Shown one piece after another: positions 8,856-17,350 of a stretch of DNA of 64,000 bases; position 1 is the stretch's first letter, and the number at the start of each line of letters is the position of its first letter. Below the pieces are notes generated by a model, which was not told the DNA's origin, searched no databases, and worked only from the letters and a program-made list of their open reading frames with translations. Source of the DNA: Natrinema halophilum. Lineage in GTDB: Archaea; Halobacteriota; Halobacteria; Halobacteriales; Natrialbaceae. The stretch lies in contig NZ_CP058601.1 in assembly GCF_013402815.2 (NCBI RefSeq), forward strand, positions 3,410,001-3,474,000. Direction: 5' to 3'. A program made the position numbers and the translations under genes.

Positions 8856-9619
8856 CGGTTCGGCTCGGCGTCACCGGCGCGACTGGCCGGATGGGACGGG
8901 AAGTGATCGCGGCCGCGACGAGCCACGTGGACTGCGAAGTCGTCTTCGCCGTCAACCGCAATCCGACCGACGAAGCAGTCGACGGCATCGAAATCGAGTC
9001 CGCGTCCGAGTTCGACTCGCTGCTCGTCGACCGCGAGCCGACCGTCGTGATCGACTTTACCGGCCCTGAATCGGCCGTCGAGTACGCCGAGGGCTGTGCC
9101 GACGCCGGAGTCGCGTTCGTCACCGGTACGACCGGCTTCGACGACGACGGCCGCGAGGCTCTCGAGGCCGCAAGCGAGGACGTGGCCGTCCTTCACGCGC
9201 CGAACTTCGCCCGTGGAGTACAGGCGCTACTGAACGTCGTCGGCGAAGCGGTACGGAATCTGCCCGGCTACGACGTGGAACTCGTCGAGACTCACCACAA
9301 CGCGAAGCGAGACGCGCCGAGTGGCACCGCGAATCGGCTCCTCTCCGAGATCGAAGCGAACGGAAACTTCACCGAGCGAACGCACGGTCGCGATGGCGAG
9401 GCTCCGCGCGAAGAAGGCGAGATCGGAGTCCACGCGTTGCGTGCCGGCGATATCACCGGCGAGCACGAGATCCTTCTTGCGGGCAACCACGAGGAAGTCC
9501 GCCTCACCCATCGCGCCGAGGACCGCGGGGTCTTCGCAGCGGGCGCGGTCGACGCGGCGATCTGGATCGCTGGACAGAAGGCAGGCAGCTACGACTTTGC
9601 GGATGTGATCGCAGAATGA
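8852..9619 (+). CDS. dapB: 4-hydroxy-tetrahydrodipicolinate reductase
   Basis: 255 residues. N-terminal nucleotide-binding loop GVTGATGRMG, an aromatic FTGPESAVEYAEGC segment, then the substrate/catalytic motif ETHHNAKRDAPSGTA typical of DapB. It reduces the DapA product with NAD(P)H. Overlaps dapA and dapD by 4 bp each (ATGA junctions), so the three are a tightly coupled unit. Confidence 0.93.
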   Translation: MTVRLGVTGATGRMGREVIAAATSHVDCEVVFAVNRNPTDEAVDGIEIESASEFDSLLVDREPTVVIDFTGPESAVEYAEGCADAGVAFVTGTTGFDDDGREALEAASEDVAVLHAPNFARGVQALLNVVGEAVRNLPGYDVELVETHHNAKRDAPSGTANRLLSEIEANGNFTERTHGRDGEAPREEGEIGVHALRAGDITGEHEILLAGNHEEVRLTHRAEDRGVFAAGAVDAAIWIAGQKAGSYDFADVIAE

Positions 9620-10452
9620 GCGCACTCGAGACCGAAATCGACGAGCTGTGGGAACGCAAACAGAACGACGACGTCAGTGCCGATACCGCTGGCGAAGCCG
9701 AATACGCGACGCTGGATGCCTTCCTCGACGCCCTCGAGGACGGCGAGATCCGCGCCGCGGAAAAGCGCGGCGGGGAGTGGGAGGCAAACGAGTGGGTCAA
9801 AAAGGGCATCCTGCTCAATTTCGGCCTGCGGTCGATCGAGCCCAGCGAGTACGGCGGCGTCACGTACAACGACGTGCTCCCGCTCGCGGATTCGAGCGAC
9901 TACGGCGACCGCGGAAGCCGGAACACGCCGGATGGCACGGTCGTCCGCCGCGGCGCGAACGTCGGGTCGGACTGCATTCTGATGAGCCCCGCGTTCGTCA
10001 ACATCGGGGCTCGCGTCGGCGACGGCACCCTCATCGACTCCTGTGACACGGTCGGCTCCTGTGCCCAGATCGGCGACAACGTCAAACTCGGCGCGAACCT
10101 TCTCATCGGTGGCATCTTAGAGCCCGTCGAGAACGCGCCGGTCATCGTCGAGGACAACGTCTCGCTCGGTGCCGGCTGTCGCGTCACGAGCGGGTTCATC
10201 GTCGGCGAGAACAGCGTGGTCGGCGAGAACACCCTTCTGACCCCCCGCATTCCGGTTTACGACCTCGTCGAGGAGGAGGTGCTGTACGGCGAACTGCCCG
10301 CCGATCGACGCGCGTTCACCCGCTTCGTCGAATCGTCGATCGGCGACCACGACCTCTTCGACGGCGGCGCGTACAAACCCGCCGTCGTCGCGACGGATCT
10401 GGAGACGGAGACCCTCGAGGCAACTGAACGCGAGGACGCGCTGCGGGAGTAG
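9616..10452 (+). CDS. dapD: Tetrahydrodipicolinate N-succinyltransferase
   Basis: 278 residues with a hexapeptide-repeat left-handed beta helix (about 95-220, for example NIGARVGDGTLIDS and GDNVKLGANLLIGG) characteristic of DapD. It transfers succinyl from succinyl-CoA, showing that this organism uses the succinylase route. Overlaps dapB by 4 bp. The co-transcribed series is interrupted after it by the toxin-antitoxin pair. Confidence 0.92.
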   Translation: MSALETEIDELWERKQNDDVSADTAGEAEYATLDAFLDALEDGEIRAAEKRGGEWEANEWVKKGILLNFGLRSIEPSEYGGVTYNDVLPLADSSDYGDRGSRNTPDGTVVRRGANVGSDCILMSPAFVNIGARVGDGTLIDSCDTVGSCAQIGDNVKLGANLLIGGILEPVENAPVIVEDNVSLGAGCRVTSGFIVGENSVVGENTLLTPRIPVYDLVEEEVLYGELPADRRAFTRFVESSIGDHDLFDGGAYKPAVVATDLETETLEATEREDALRE

Positions 10453-10565
10453 GCGTGCCACTGGCGGTCGGAGCCCGAGCGAACTGGGGCTCGCAGTCGG
10501 TGTGGGGAAGGTGACGATTTCTGCGGGAGGATTTTGTCTGTTCCCCACGTAGTGGGATCTGGACG

Positions 10566-10813
10566 AGTAAACGGGCTGAAGCCGACGATCGAGGACGAAT
10601 CGTCATCCCGCACGAGATCCGTGAGAAACACGGAGATCGATACCGCGTCGTGGAACTCGACGATCGGGTCGAACTGATCCCGCTGAAAGACGACCCGATC
10701 GAGGGCCTTCGGGACGCCGTTGGTGACGCCTTCGACGACAAATCGTCGACGAAATCAAGCGAGCGGCGCGCGAGGCCGCACGAGAAGACGCGATAGACGA
10801 CGGGCAAGAGTAG
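10566..10813 (+). pseudogene. Frameshifted AbrB/MazE-type antitoxin
   Basis: From about 10566 the frame reads AEADDRGRIVIPHEIREKHGDRYRVVELDD, a swapped-hairpin AbrB DNA-binding domain, and continues to VGDAFDDK near 10750. There the natural ending (VDEIKRAAREAAREDAIDDGQE, stop 10811-10813) continues in another frame; one extra base near 10750-10756 would restore it. No ATG, GTG or TTG occurs in frame between the stop at 10512 and the AbrB core; only CTG at 10521. The gene therefore looks inactivated, or holds sequencing errors. The PIN toxin begins 7 bp after its stop. Confidence 0.75.
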
Positions 10814-10819
10814 TATTCG

Positions 10820-11200
10820 ATGACCTACGCCGATACGGATTTTTTCATCGCACTTGTGAAAGACGACGATTGGCTCCGGGATCGGGCGGCCGAGATCGCC
10901 CTCGAGAACGAGGGGGAGATCTACCCCTCGCGGGCGACGCTACTCGAGTTGCTCGTGATCTCGGACAGGTTCGAATTCGATCGGATGGAAGCGCTTACCT
11001 ACGCGCTCGAGATCGCAGCGGTTCCCGAAGACGAAGACGTCCTGTTGCAGGCGGCGGACTACATGGAGCAGAACGAACTCACTGCGTTCGACGCGTACCA
11101 CGTCGCCTACGCGGACGAAGATCCCCTCGTCTCGTCGGACGAATTGTTCGACGATGCAACGGACAACCGGATCGCAATCGAAGAGAACGAAGTCGAGTAG
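10820..11200 (+). CDS. PIN domain toxin (VapC-like)
   Basis: 126 residues with the PIN acidic cluster: D5/D7 in ADTDFFIALVKDD, E43 in LLELLVISDRF, D91 in TAFDAYHVAY and acidic residues near 107-112. Members cleave RNA, often initiator tRNA or rRNA loops, and are held in check by an adjacent AbrB or RHH antitoxin. Here the partner just upstream is frameshifted while this gene is intact. The pair sits inside the lysine gene series. Confidence 0.85.
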   Translation: MTYADTDFFIALVKDDDWLRDRAAEIALENEGEIYPSRATLLELLVISDRFEFDRMEALTYALEIAAVPEDEDVLLQAADYMEQNELTAFDAYHVAYADEDPLVSSDELFDDATDNRIAIEENEVE

Positions 11201-11250
11201 CCGAGACGGAACCCAAACGCTTGAATCCTCGCGGCGACTTGGAGTCGATA

Positions 11251-12582
11251 ATGACTGACGCTGCGGTTTCGCCCCCCGTCCGTCGTCTTTCAGACTGGGA
11301 CGCGGCCAAACTCGAGTCCCTCGCCAGCGAGTACGGAACGCCACTGTACGTCCTCGATCTCGAACGGGTCCGGGAGAACTACCGGCGGGTCGACGCAGCC
11401 TTTCCCGATGCCGACATCCTCTATGCGGTGAAGGCGAACGCGCTCGGGGCTGTTCTCACGGCGCTTCACGACGAGGGTGCCGGTCTCGAGTGTGCCTCCG
11501 CCGGCGAAGCCAGGCGGGCGCTCGAGGCAGGTGCGTCGGGTACCCACGTCCACTACACGGCAGTCAACCCGCCCGCACGAGACCTCGACTGGATCGTCGA
11601 GGCCTGGTCGGATCAGCCGGGGTTGACGGTCACGGCCGGTTCCGAGGACACGATTTCCCGCCTGGCCGACCGCGGCTACGACGGCCGCCTCTGTCTCCGG
11701 GTCAACCCCGGAATCGGCGCGGGCCATCACGAAAAGGTACAGACGGGTGCGGCCGCGAAGTTCGGCGTCCCGGCAGAACGAGCCATCGAAATCCTCGAAG
11801 ACGCCACAGGTCGCGGTTTCGACGTCGTTGGAATCCACGCACACGTCGGTTCCGGCGTCTCGAGGGACCAACTCGAGGCCCACCGTGAGTTCGTCGCGCG
11901 GATGGGCGACCTGGCACGGGACGTCAGCGATGCGGTCGGAACACTCGAGTTCGTCGATGTCGGCGGTGGCTTCGGCGTGCCATATCGCGAGGACGAGGAG
12001 CCGTTAGACCTCGAGTCGGTCGCGGATGCGACGCGGGCGGCCCTCGGCGAGGTCGATGCTCGGCTCACGATCGAGCCGGGTCGCTACTTCGTCGCCGACG
12101 CGGGCGTCCTCCTCACCGAGGTAAACACGGTCAAGCAGGCTCGAGAGACGACCGTCACCGGCGTCGATGCGGGGATGACGACCTTGCTTCGCCCGGCGAT
12201 GTACGACGCTTATCACCCAATTCGGAACCTGCAGGCGGACGCGGGCACGGTCGCGAACGGGGACGGCGCTGCGGATCTGGATTCGAGTGACGTCCGCTCG
12301 ATCGACGGCAGCGGCCGCGAGACGATTCCACAGACCGTCGCCGGGCCGATTTGCGAGAGTGGCGACCTCTTCTGTTCGGATCGCGATCTTCCGGCGAGCG
12401 AGCGCGGGGACGTCCTCGCTATCGGCAACGCGGGTGCCTACGGCTACGAGATGGCGAGCCACTACAATTCCCGGCCGCGTCCCGCGTCGGTCGTCGTCGA
12501 CGGCGACGCGGTTCGACTCTCACGTCGTCGGGAGACCGTCGACGACATCACTCGGTTGGAGCGCGAGGACCGGACGAAGTGA
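11251..12582 (+). CDS. lysA: Diaminopimelate decarboxylase
   Basis: 443 residues from the ATG at 11251; the frame is open upstream to 10720 but that part is the antisense-like shadow of the PIN gene. PLP lysine K61 in ILYAVKANALG, GGGFGVPY for phosphate binding, and CESGDLF carrying the cysteine of the partner-subunit active site. It decarboxylates meso-diaminopimelate to lysine. The C-terminal half has a low-complexity acidic insertion (around 330-350). Followed by a 29-bp tandem repeat array. Confidence 0.93.
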   Translation: MTDAAVSPPVRRLSDWDAAKLESLASEYGTPLYVLDLERVRENYRRVDAAFPDADILYAVKANALGAVLTALHDEGAGLECASAGEARRALEAGASGTHVHYTAVNPPARDLDWIVEAWSDQPGLTVTAGSEDTISRLADRGYDGRLCLRVNPGIGAGHHEKVQTGAAAKFGVPAERAIEILEDATGRGFDVVGIHAHVGSGVSRDQLEAHREFVARMGDLARDVSDAVGTLEFVDVGGGFGVPYREDEEPLDLESVADATRAALGEVDARLTIEPGRYFVADAGVLLTEVNTVKQARETTVTGVDAGMTTLLRPAMYDAYHPIRNLQADAGTVANGDGAADLDSSDVRSIDGSGRETIPQTVAGPICESGDLFCSDRDLPASERGDVLAIGNAGAYGYEMASHYNSRPRPASVVVDGDAVRLSRRRETVDDITRLEREDRTK

Positions 12583-12610
12583 GGTTGTGCGGTGCGATAA
12601 AACGAGTGAC

Positions 12611-12871
12611 GGTCATCGAGAGCCCAGTCGGCGCGCGTTGGTCACCGAGAACTCAGTCGGCGAGCGATGGTCACCGAGAACTCAGTCGGCGAGCGATGGT
12701 CACCGAGAGCCCAGTCGGTGCGCGATGGTCACCGAGAGCCCAGTCGGTGCGCGATGGTCACCGAGAGCCCAGTCGGTGCGCGATGGTCACCGAGAGCCCA
12801 GTCGGTGCGCGATGGTCACCGAGAACCCAGTCGGTGCGCGATGGTCACCGAGAACCCAGTCGGCGAGCGAC
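12611..12871 (+). repeat. Nine tandem copies of a 29-bp repeat between lysA and dapF
   Basis: Copies begin at 12611, 12640, 12669, 12698, 12727, 12756, 12785, 12814 and 12843 with no spacer. Each starts ggtcaccgag (the first has ggtcatcgag) and contains the 7-bp palindrome-like core ggtcacc followed by a cccagtcgg segment; copies differ at a few positions, with the middle four identical. As 29 is not a multiple of three, successive copies shift frame and all three forward frames stay open. This is a minisatellite in the leader of dapF. Confidence 0.95.
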
Positions 12872-12976
12872 GGATTGAAGGTGGAACCGAACCGAAAGGG
12901 GTACACGACATCGCGGTCGCCGTGAAAACCGTTGGCGGCGACCTCGACGACGAGACACCACCCCAGTGATCGCACG

Positions 12977-13810
12977 ATGACCGTTCCATTCCAGAAGTAC
13001 CACGGCACCGGCAACGACTTTCTAATCATCCATGCGGACGAATACGTCCCCGACCGCGGCGCACTCGCCGAACGCGCGTGCGACCGCGACACCGGCGTCG
13101 GTGCCGATGGCATCCTCTATCTCGCTTTGGAGCCGAAATTCAACCCGCCCCGCGTCGTCATGACGCTCGTCCAACCCGACGGTTCGGTTGCGCCGATGTG
13201 CGGCAACGGCGCCCGCTGCGCCGCCGAGTGGGCGATGGACCGTACGGGAACCGACAGCGTAATGATCGATACGCAGGCGGGAACGCTACGGGCCGATCGG
13301 ACCGACGATGGCGACATCACCATCGAGATGGGTACGGCCACGTTCGACCCGGAAAAGATCCCAGTCGACGCCGACAACCAGGTGTTCGAAGAGGAGATCG
13401 AGGGGCTCGAGGTGACGATGGTAAACACCGGTGTTCCCCATGCCGTCGCGTTCGTCGACGATGTGGACGACGTCGATCTCGAGGCGATCGCGCCGCCCAT
13501 TCGTTACGCTGACGTCTTCCCGAAGGGAACGAACGTCTCCATCGCGAGTCCCAACGGATCGGGCGGCTTCCATCAGCGAACCTACGAACGCGGCGTCGAG
13601 GCGGAGACCGAGTCTTGTGGTACCGGCGCGGTTGCCATCGCCGTCGTCGCGCGCCGACTGGGGCGGACGGATTCCGACCCGGTCGAGGTCTCCCCACCCG
13701 GTGGCGTCTTGCGTGTGAGCTTCAACGAACGCGGAAACGCGACGCTTACCGGTCCCGTCGAACACGAGTTCGACGGCGAAGTCGCCGTCGAGTCACCGAT
13801 CGAGCCGTGA
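12977..13810 (+). CDS. dapF: Diaminopimelate epimerase
   Basis: 277 residues from the ATG at 12977 (MTVPFQKYHGTGNDF). Both catalytic cysteines are present: C75 in MCGNGARC and C214 in ESCGTGAVA. It interconverts LL- and meso-diaminopimelate before LysA. Its stop overlaps the GTG of dapE (GTGA). The 5' leader carries the 29-bp repeat array. Confidence 0.94.
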   Translation: MTVPFQKYHGTGNDFLIIHADEYVPDRGALAERACDRDTGVGADGILYLALEPKFNPPRVVMTLVQPDGSVAPMCGNGARCAAEWAMDRTGTDSVMIDTQAGTLRADRTDDGDITIEMGTATFDPEKIPVDADNQVFEEEIEGLEVTMVNTGVPHAVAFVDDVDDVDLEAIAPPIRYADVFPKGTNVSIASPNGSGGFHQRTYERGVEAETESCGTGAVAIAVVARRLGRTDSDPVEVSPPGGVLRVSFNERGNATLTGPVEHEFDGEVAVESPIEP

Positions 13811-14946
13811 CAGGGGAGAGACGGGACGACACGTTCGATTCGATCGCATTTCTCGAGGAGGCCGTTCAGTACCCCTCTCACGAGGACGTCGGACCGATGC
13901 GGGAGTTTCTGCACGAAACACTCACAGACCGGGGATTGGAGGCACAAATCGACGATGGTGGAAACGTTTTGGCTGCTCGTGGCCCGCCGGAAGCTGATGC
14001 CGAAACCCACGTCGTGTTGAACACGCACATCGATACGGTGTCGCCGCACGTTCCGTTCGAGCGCACCACCGACGACAGTGGTACTGACGCCGTTCGGGGA
14101 CGGGGATCCTGCGACGCAAAGGGGCCCCTGGCGGCCATTCTCTCGGCCTTTTTCACCGTGGAGCCGGTCGACGGTCGCGTGACGCTCGCGATCACGCCCG
14201 ACGAGGAAGTCCTCTCGACGGGTGCGTACGAGCTGGTCTCGGACGAGGACGCGCCGACGCGGAACGCGGACGCGGTGATCGTCGGCGAACCGACCGGTCT
14301 CGACGTCTGTACGGCTGCCAAAGGGCGCTTTCAGGGAACGATTCACCTCTCGGGGGCGAACGCCCACGCGGCAGAACCCGAAACCGGAACCAACGCGGTC
14401 GCGGCGCTGGAACCCGTCCTCGAGTCGATCCGGACATTCGAAGAGCGCGAGGATTCGCCGCCGGCGCATCCCCAACTCGGTGCGGCGACTCTTACCCCCA
14501 CCGTCGTGGAGGGTGGTGAGGCGACCAATCAGGTGCCAGCAGACTGCGCACTGACGGTCGACCGCCGGAGCGTCCCGCCCGAGACGGCCGACGAATTCCA
14601 CGAGTCGCTCACTGCCCACTTGCGAGCCGCGGTTCCCGACGACGTGGACGTCGAATTCCACTTCACCGATCGGCCGACGCCGTTTCTCGAGGCCTGGGAG
14701 ACCGATCCGGACGCTCGAGTCGTCGATGTCCTCGCGGACGCAGCGGGCGGTGACGTCCGCCCGTTCACCGCCGCGACGGAGGCGTCTTACTTCGCCGCGG
14801 ACGCGCCGACGGTCGTCTTCGGTCCCGGCGTCCTCGCCGACGAGGAGGGTGCCGTCGCACACGCCCCGCGCGAATACGTGCGGGTCGCTGACGTGCGAGC
14901 AGCGGCTCGTGCACTCGAGACGACGCTCTCGGAACTACTCGCGTAG
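13807..14946 (+). CDS. dapE: Succinyl-diaminopimelate desuccinylase (M20)
   Basis: 379 residues from the GTG at 13807, which overlaps the dapF stop; the frame is open further upstream within dapF but that part is out-of-frame shadow. M20 motifs: LNTHIDTVSP with metal ligands, RGRGSCDAKGPLA, TPDEEVLSTG with the catalytic glutamate, and a dimerisation domain around HLSGANAHAAEPETG. It removes succinyl to give LL-diaminopimelate. The aminotransferase step (dapC) is not in the window. Confidence 0.88.
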   Translation: MTGERRDDTFDSIAFLEEAVQYPSHEDVGPMREFLHETLTDRGLEAQIDDGGNVLAARGPPEADAETHVVLNTHIDTVSPHVPFERTTDDSGTDAVRGRGSCDAKGPLAAILSAFFTVEPVDGRVTLAITPDEEVLSTGAYELVSDEDAPTRNADAVIVGEPTGLDVCTAAKGRFQGTIHLSGANAHAAEPETGTNAVAALEPVLESIRTFEEREDSPPAHPQLGAATLTPTVVEGGEATNQVPADCALTVDRRSVPPETADEFHESLTAHLRAAVPDDVDVEFHFTDRPTPFLEAWETDPDARVVDVLADAAGGDVRPFTAATEASYFAADAPTVVFGPGVLADEEGAVAHAPREYVRVADVRAAARALETTLSELLA

Positions 14947-15066
14947 CGGAACTCGGCTTCGACCCCACTCGGTTGGTCCCGAACGGTTGTTCGTCGATAC
15001 GTATCACTCGACTTTCACACCGAACGGCTTTGTCAACGGAAGTCCAATTGCGTGTGGGTAAGTACC

Positions 15067-15279
15067 ATGAAAAAGAACGTCGGAGGGATCGATCGCACCG
15101 GGCGTCTCGTCGTCGGCGCGGCGGCTGTGCTGGCCGGTATCGCCGCGTTGATGGGCTTTTGGACGGTCGGAATCGTGACCGCAGTCATCGCCCTCACCAT
15201 CGGAGGAATCCTGTTGGTGACTGGAACGACCCAGAAGTGTCCGATCAACGACGCCGCCGGAATCGATACGACCGAGTGA
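15067..15279 (+). CDS. DUF2892 (YgaP-type) small membrane protein
   Basis: 70 residues from the ATG at 15067: MKKNVGGIDRTGRLVVGAA, then two hydrophobic helices (about 14-32 and 35-52) and a tail with KCPINDAAGIDT. The N-terminal N-x-G-x-x-DR-x-x-R-x-x-VG pattern and the CP motif after helix two are the DUF2892 signature, as in membrane tails of rhodanese-like YgaP. Stand-alone copies are common in haloarchaea; function unproven. Confidence 0.85.
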   Translation: MKKNVGGIDRTGRLVVGAAAVLAGIAALMGFWTVGIVTAVIALTIGGILLVTGTTQKCPINDAAGIDTTE

Positions 15280-15785
15280 ACGTGTCGGCCGTGACGGGTT
15301 CGTCCACGGCGACGAAACCGACCGCGACGACGAACGCACCCGACCAGTCCCGTGACGACTCAGGCCACGTCCCAGCACGTCGACCGTTGGATTCGAAGGT
15401 AATCGGCGGCGTAACGCCGATCGAACCCGCATTACCGAGTGATCAGTTACGAGTGTGCCGTACCGACGGCGCCGACGGTGAACCCACCGTGAGTCCGATT
15501 CCCTCGACCGTACGCGTACCGTCGCCCAGTGTGGAGCGGTGGCTGGGCGTGCCCACGTCAGCGGCTATACTACTGAAATCGGACAGCCTGAACGAGACAG
15601 ACACCGACCGCCCGCGTACCGCGTCTGACTTGCGAATCAGGCGCCCCATCGGTCGCCGCCGCTTGCTCGAGCGCACGCGGTTCCGGTATCACCGTCGACA
15701 GAATATATCTACACGCCCGACTGTAATTGAGCGCCACGACAGTCGATCGTACGCTATCGGTTGTCACCCGGTTTCCGGTCGACCG
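15280..15785. other. Intergenic region downstream of DUF2892 gene
   Basis: About 500 bp with no gene I can support. Open frames on both strands here have arginine-rich shadow composition and no start context. Near 15698-15725 the sequence is locally AT-rich (agaatatatctacacg), which looks like a promoter-type TATA element but points to no recognisable gene. No tRNA-like fold was seen by eye. Confidence 0.4.
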
Positions 15786-17174
15786 TCACTCGGTTATGTC
15801 GTCGACCAGTTCGCCCGCGACGCCGGTGTAGCCCGTCGGCGTCAGCGCGCGGAGGTCCTCGCGGACGTCTTCGTCGACCTCGAGGTCGTCGAACAGTTCG
15901 CGAAAGTCCGCGAGGGTCACGTCCTTCCCGCGGGTGATGGCCTTGACGCGTTCGTAGGCGTCGGCCTGACCCTCGCGCCGGAGGATCGTCTGGACCGCTT
16001 CGCCGATGATTTCGGGGGTGTCCTCGAGGTCGTCGCGCATGACCTGCTCGTTGGGGACGACTTTCGAGAGGCCGGCGGCGGTTTTGCCGTAGCCGATCAG
16101 GCAGTGTGCAAGGGCGCTTCCGATGTTGCGCTTGACCGTCGAATCGGAGAGATCGCGCTGGAGCCGGGAGGTGGTGACGTATTCCGCGAGGAAGGCGAGA
16201 TCCGAATTCGCTTTCGAAAGGTTCCCCTCGCTGTTCTCGAAGTCGATCGGATTGACCTTGTGGGGCATCGTCGACGATCCCGTTTCGCCGTCGACGGCCT
16301 CCTGGCCGAGGTAGCGGTCGGAAACGTAGAGCCACATGTCCAGATCGAGGTCGAGCAGAACGTCGTTCGCTCCGCGAAACGCGTCGAACAGCGCCGCGAG
16401 GTCGTCACAGGGGTTGACTTGCGTCGTCAGTCCCTCGAACTCGAGGCCCAGGCCCGTGACGAAATCCCGCGCGAAAGTCGGCCAGTCGACGTCCGGGTAG
16501 GCGGCGACGTGGGCCGCGTAGGTTCCCGACGCGCCGCCGAGTTTCCCCCGCAGGTCGTCTGTCGCCCGCCGAACACGGCCGGTGGCACGCCCCAGACGCG
16601 ACGCGTAGACGGCCATCTCCTTCCCGAAGGTCGTCGGCGTCGCGGGCTGGCCGTGCGTGCGGGCTAGCATCGGCAAGTCGCGGTGGTCGCGCGCCATTTC
16701 GGCGAGCGTATCGCGGACGTCGTACAGTTCGGGAAGGAGGACCTCGTCGACGGCGTCACGGATGAGCAGTCGGTGAGCGAGGTTGTTTACGTCCTCGCTG
16801 GTCAGCCCGAAGTGGATCCAGGCCGATGCGTCGCTGTCGTCGGGCAGTCGGTGGCGGATGAAGTACTCGACTGCCTTGACGTCGTGGTTCGTCGCCTCGA
16901 AGTCCGCGTGCCCCTCCGTCTCGAGCTTCTTGATCAACTGCGCGTCCTCTTCGGCGAAACTCTCGTAGAGGCCGCGCAGTCGCGTGCGCTCTTCGAAGTC
17001 GAGCGCCAGCGGTGTCGCCTCGAGGTCGGCAAGCGCGGTCAGGTACTCGACTTCGACGCGAACGCGAGCGCGCATGAGTGCGGCCTCGCTCGCGTAGGGT
17101 GACAGCGGTGCCGTCCGGCCGCCGTACCGGCCATCGAGCGGCGAGACGGCGTACAGGGCATCGGTCTCGGTCAT
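15786..17174 (-). CDS. purB: Adenylosuccinate lyase
   Basis: 462 residues from the ATG at 17174 (MTETDALYAVSPLDGRYGG); 20 further in-frame upstream residues look non-coding. Fumarase/aspartase superfamily signature GSSTMPHKVNP, and TSEDVNN and ARTHGQPATPTTFGKE active-site segments. It catalyses two steps of purine synthesis: release of fumarate from SAICAR and from adenylosuccinate. Divergent from the PurN-PurH fusion gene, a sensible purine pairing. Confidence 0.94.
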   Translation of the reverse strand: MTETDALYAVSPLDGRYGGRTAPLSPYASEAALMRARVRVEVEYLTALADLEATPLALDFEERTRLRGLYESFAEEDAQLIKKLETEGHADFEATNHDVKAVEYFIRHRLPDDSDASAWIHFGLTSEDVNNLAHRLLIRDAVDEVLLPELYDVRDTLAEMARDHRDLPMLARTHGQPATPTTFGKEMAVYASRLGRATGRVRRATDDLRGKLGGASGTYAAHVAAYPDVDWPTFARDFVTGLGLEFEGLTTQVNPCDDLAALFDAFRGANDVLLDLDLDMWLYVSDRYLGQEAVDGETGSSTMPHKVNPIDFENSEGNLSKANSDLAFLAEYVTTSRLQRDLSDSTVKRNIGSALAHCLIGYGKTAAGLSKVVPNEQVMRDDLEDTPEIIGEAVQTILRREGQADAYERVKAITRGKDVTLADFRELFDDLEVDEDVREDLRALTPTGYTGVAGELVDDITE

Positions 17175-17350
17175 ACTGGCCGTTGGTCGAGCAGGTCGCA
17201 AAAGCGTATCGAAACCACGGCCCGTCGACGCCACGAGCGTGCATACCTCCGGTCATCGGACTGCGAATAGGGCACGATTAATGCACAGATGTGAATATCC
17301 GGGTGCACGAGACCGCAATCACTTTGCCGCTCGGGGGCGCGGGTTCGACC

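Noticed and set aside
10720-11250. N-terminal extension of LysA
   Set aside because: The extra residues are an arginine-rich shadow of the PIN gene; family similarity begins at 11251.
12611-12871. Repeat array as a CRISPR
   Set aside because: The 29-bp units touch each other with no spacers, and no cas gene is nearby.
12667-12969. Open frames coding a repeat-rich protein across the array
   Set aside because: They exist in all three frames because the unit length is 29; none has a family start or follows neighbour codon use.
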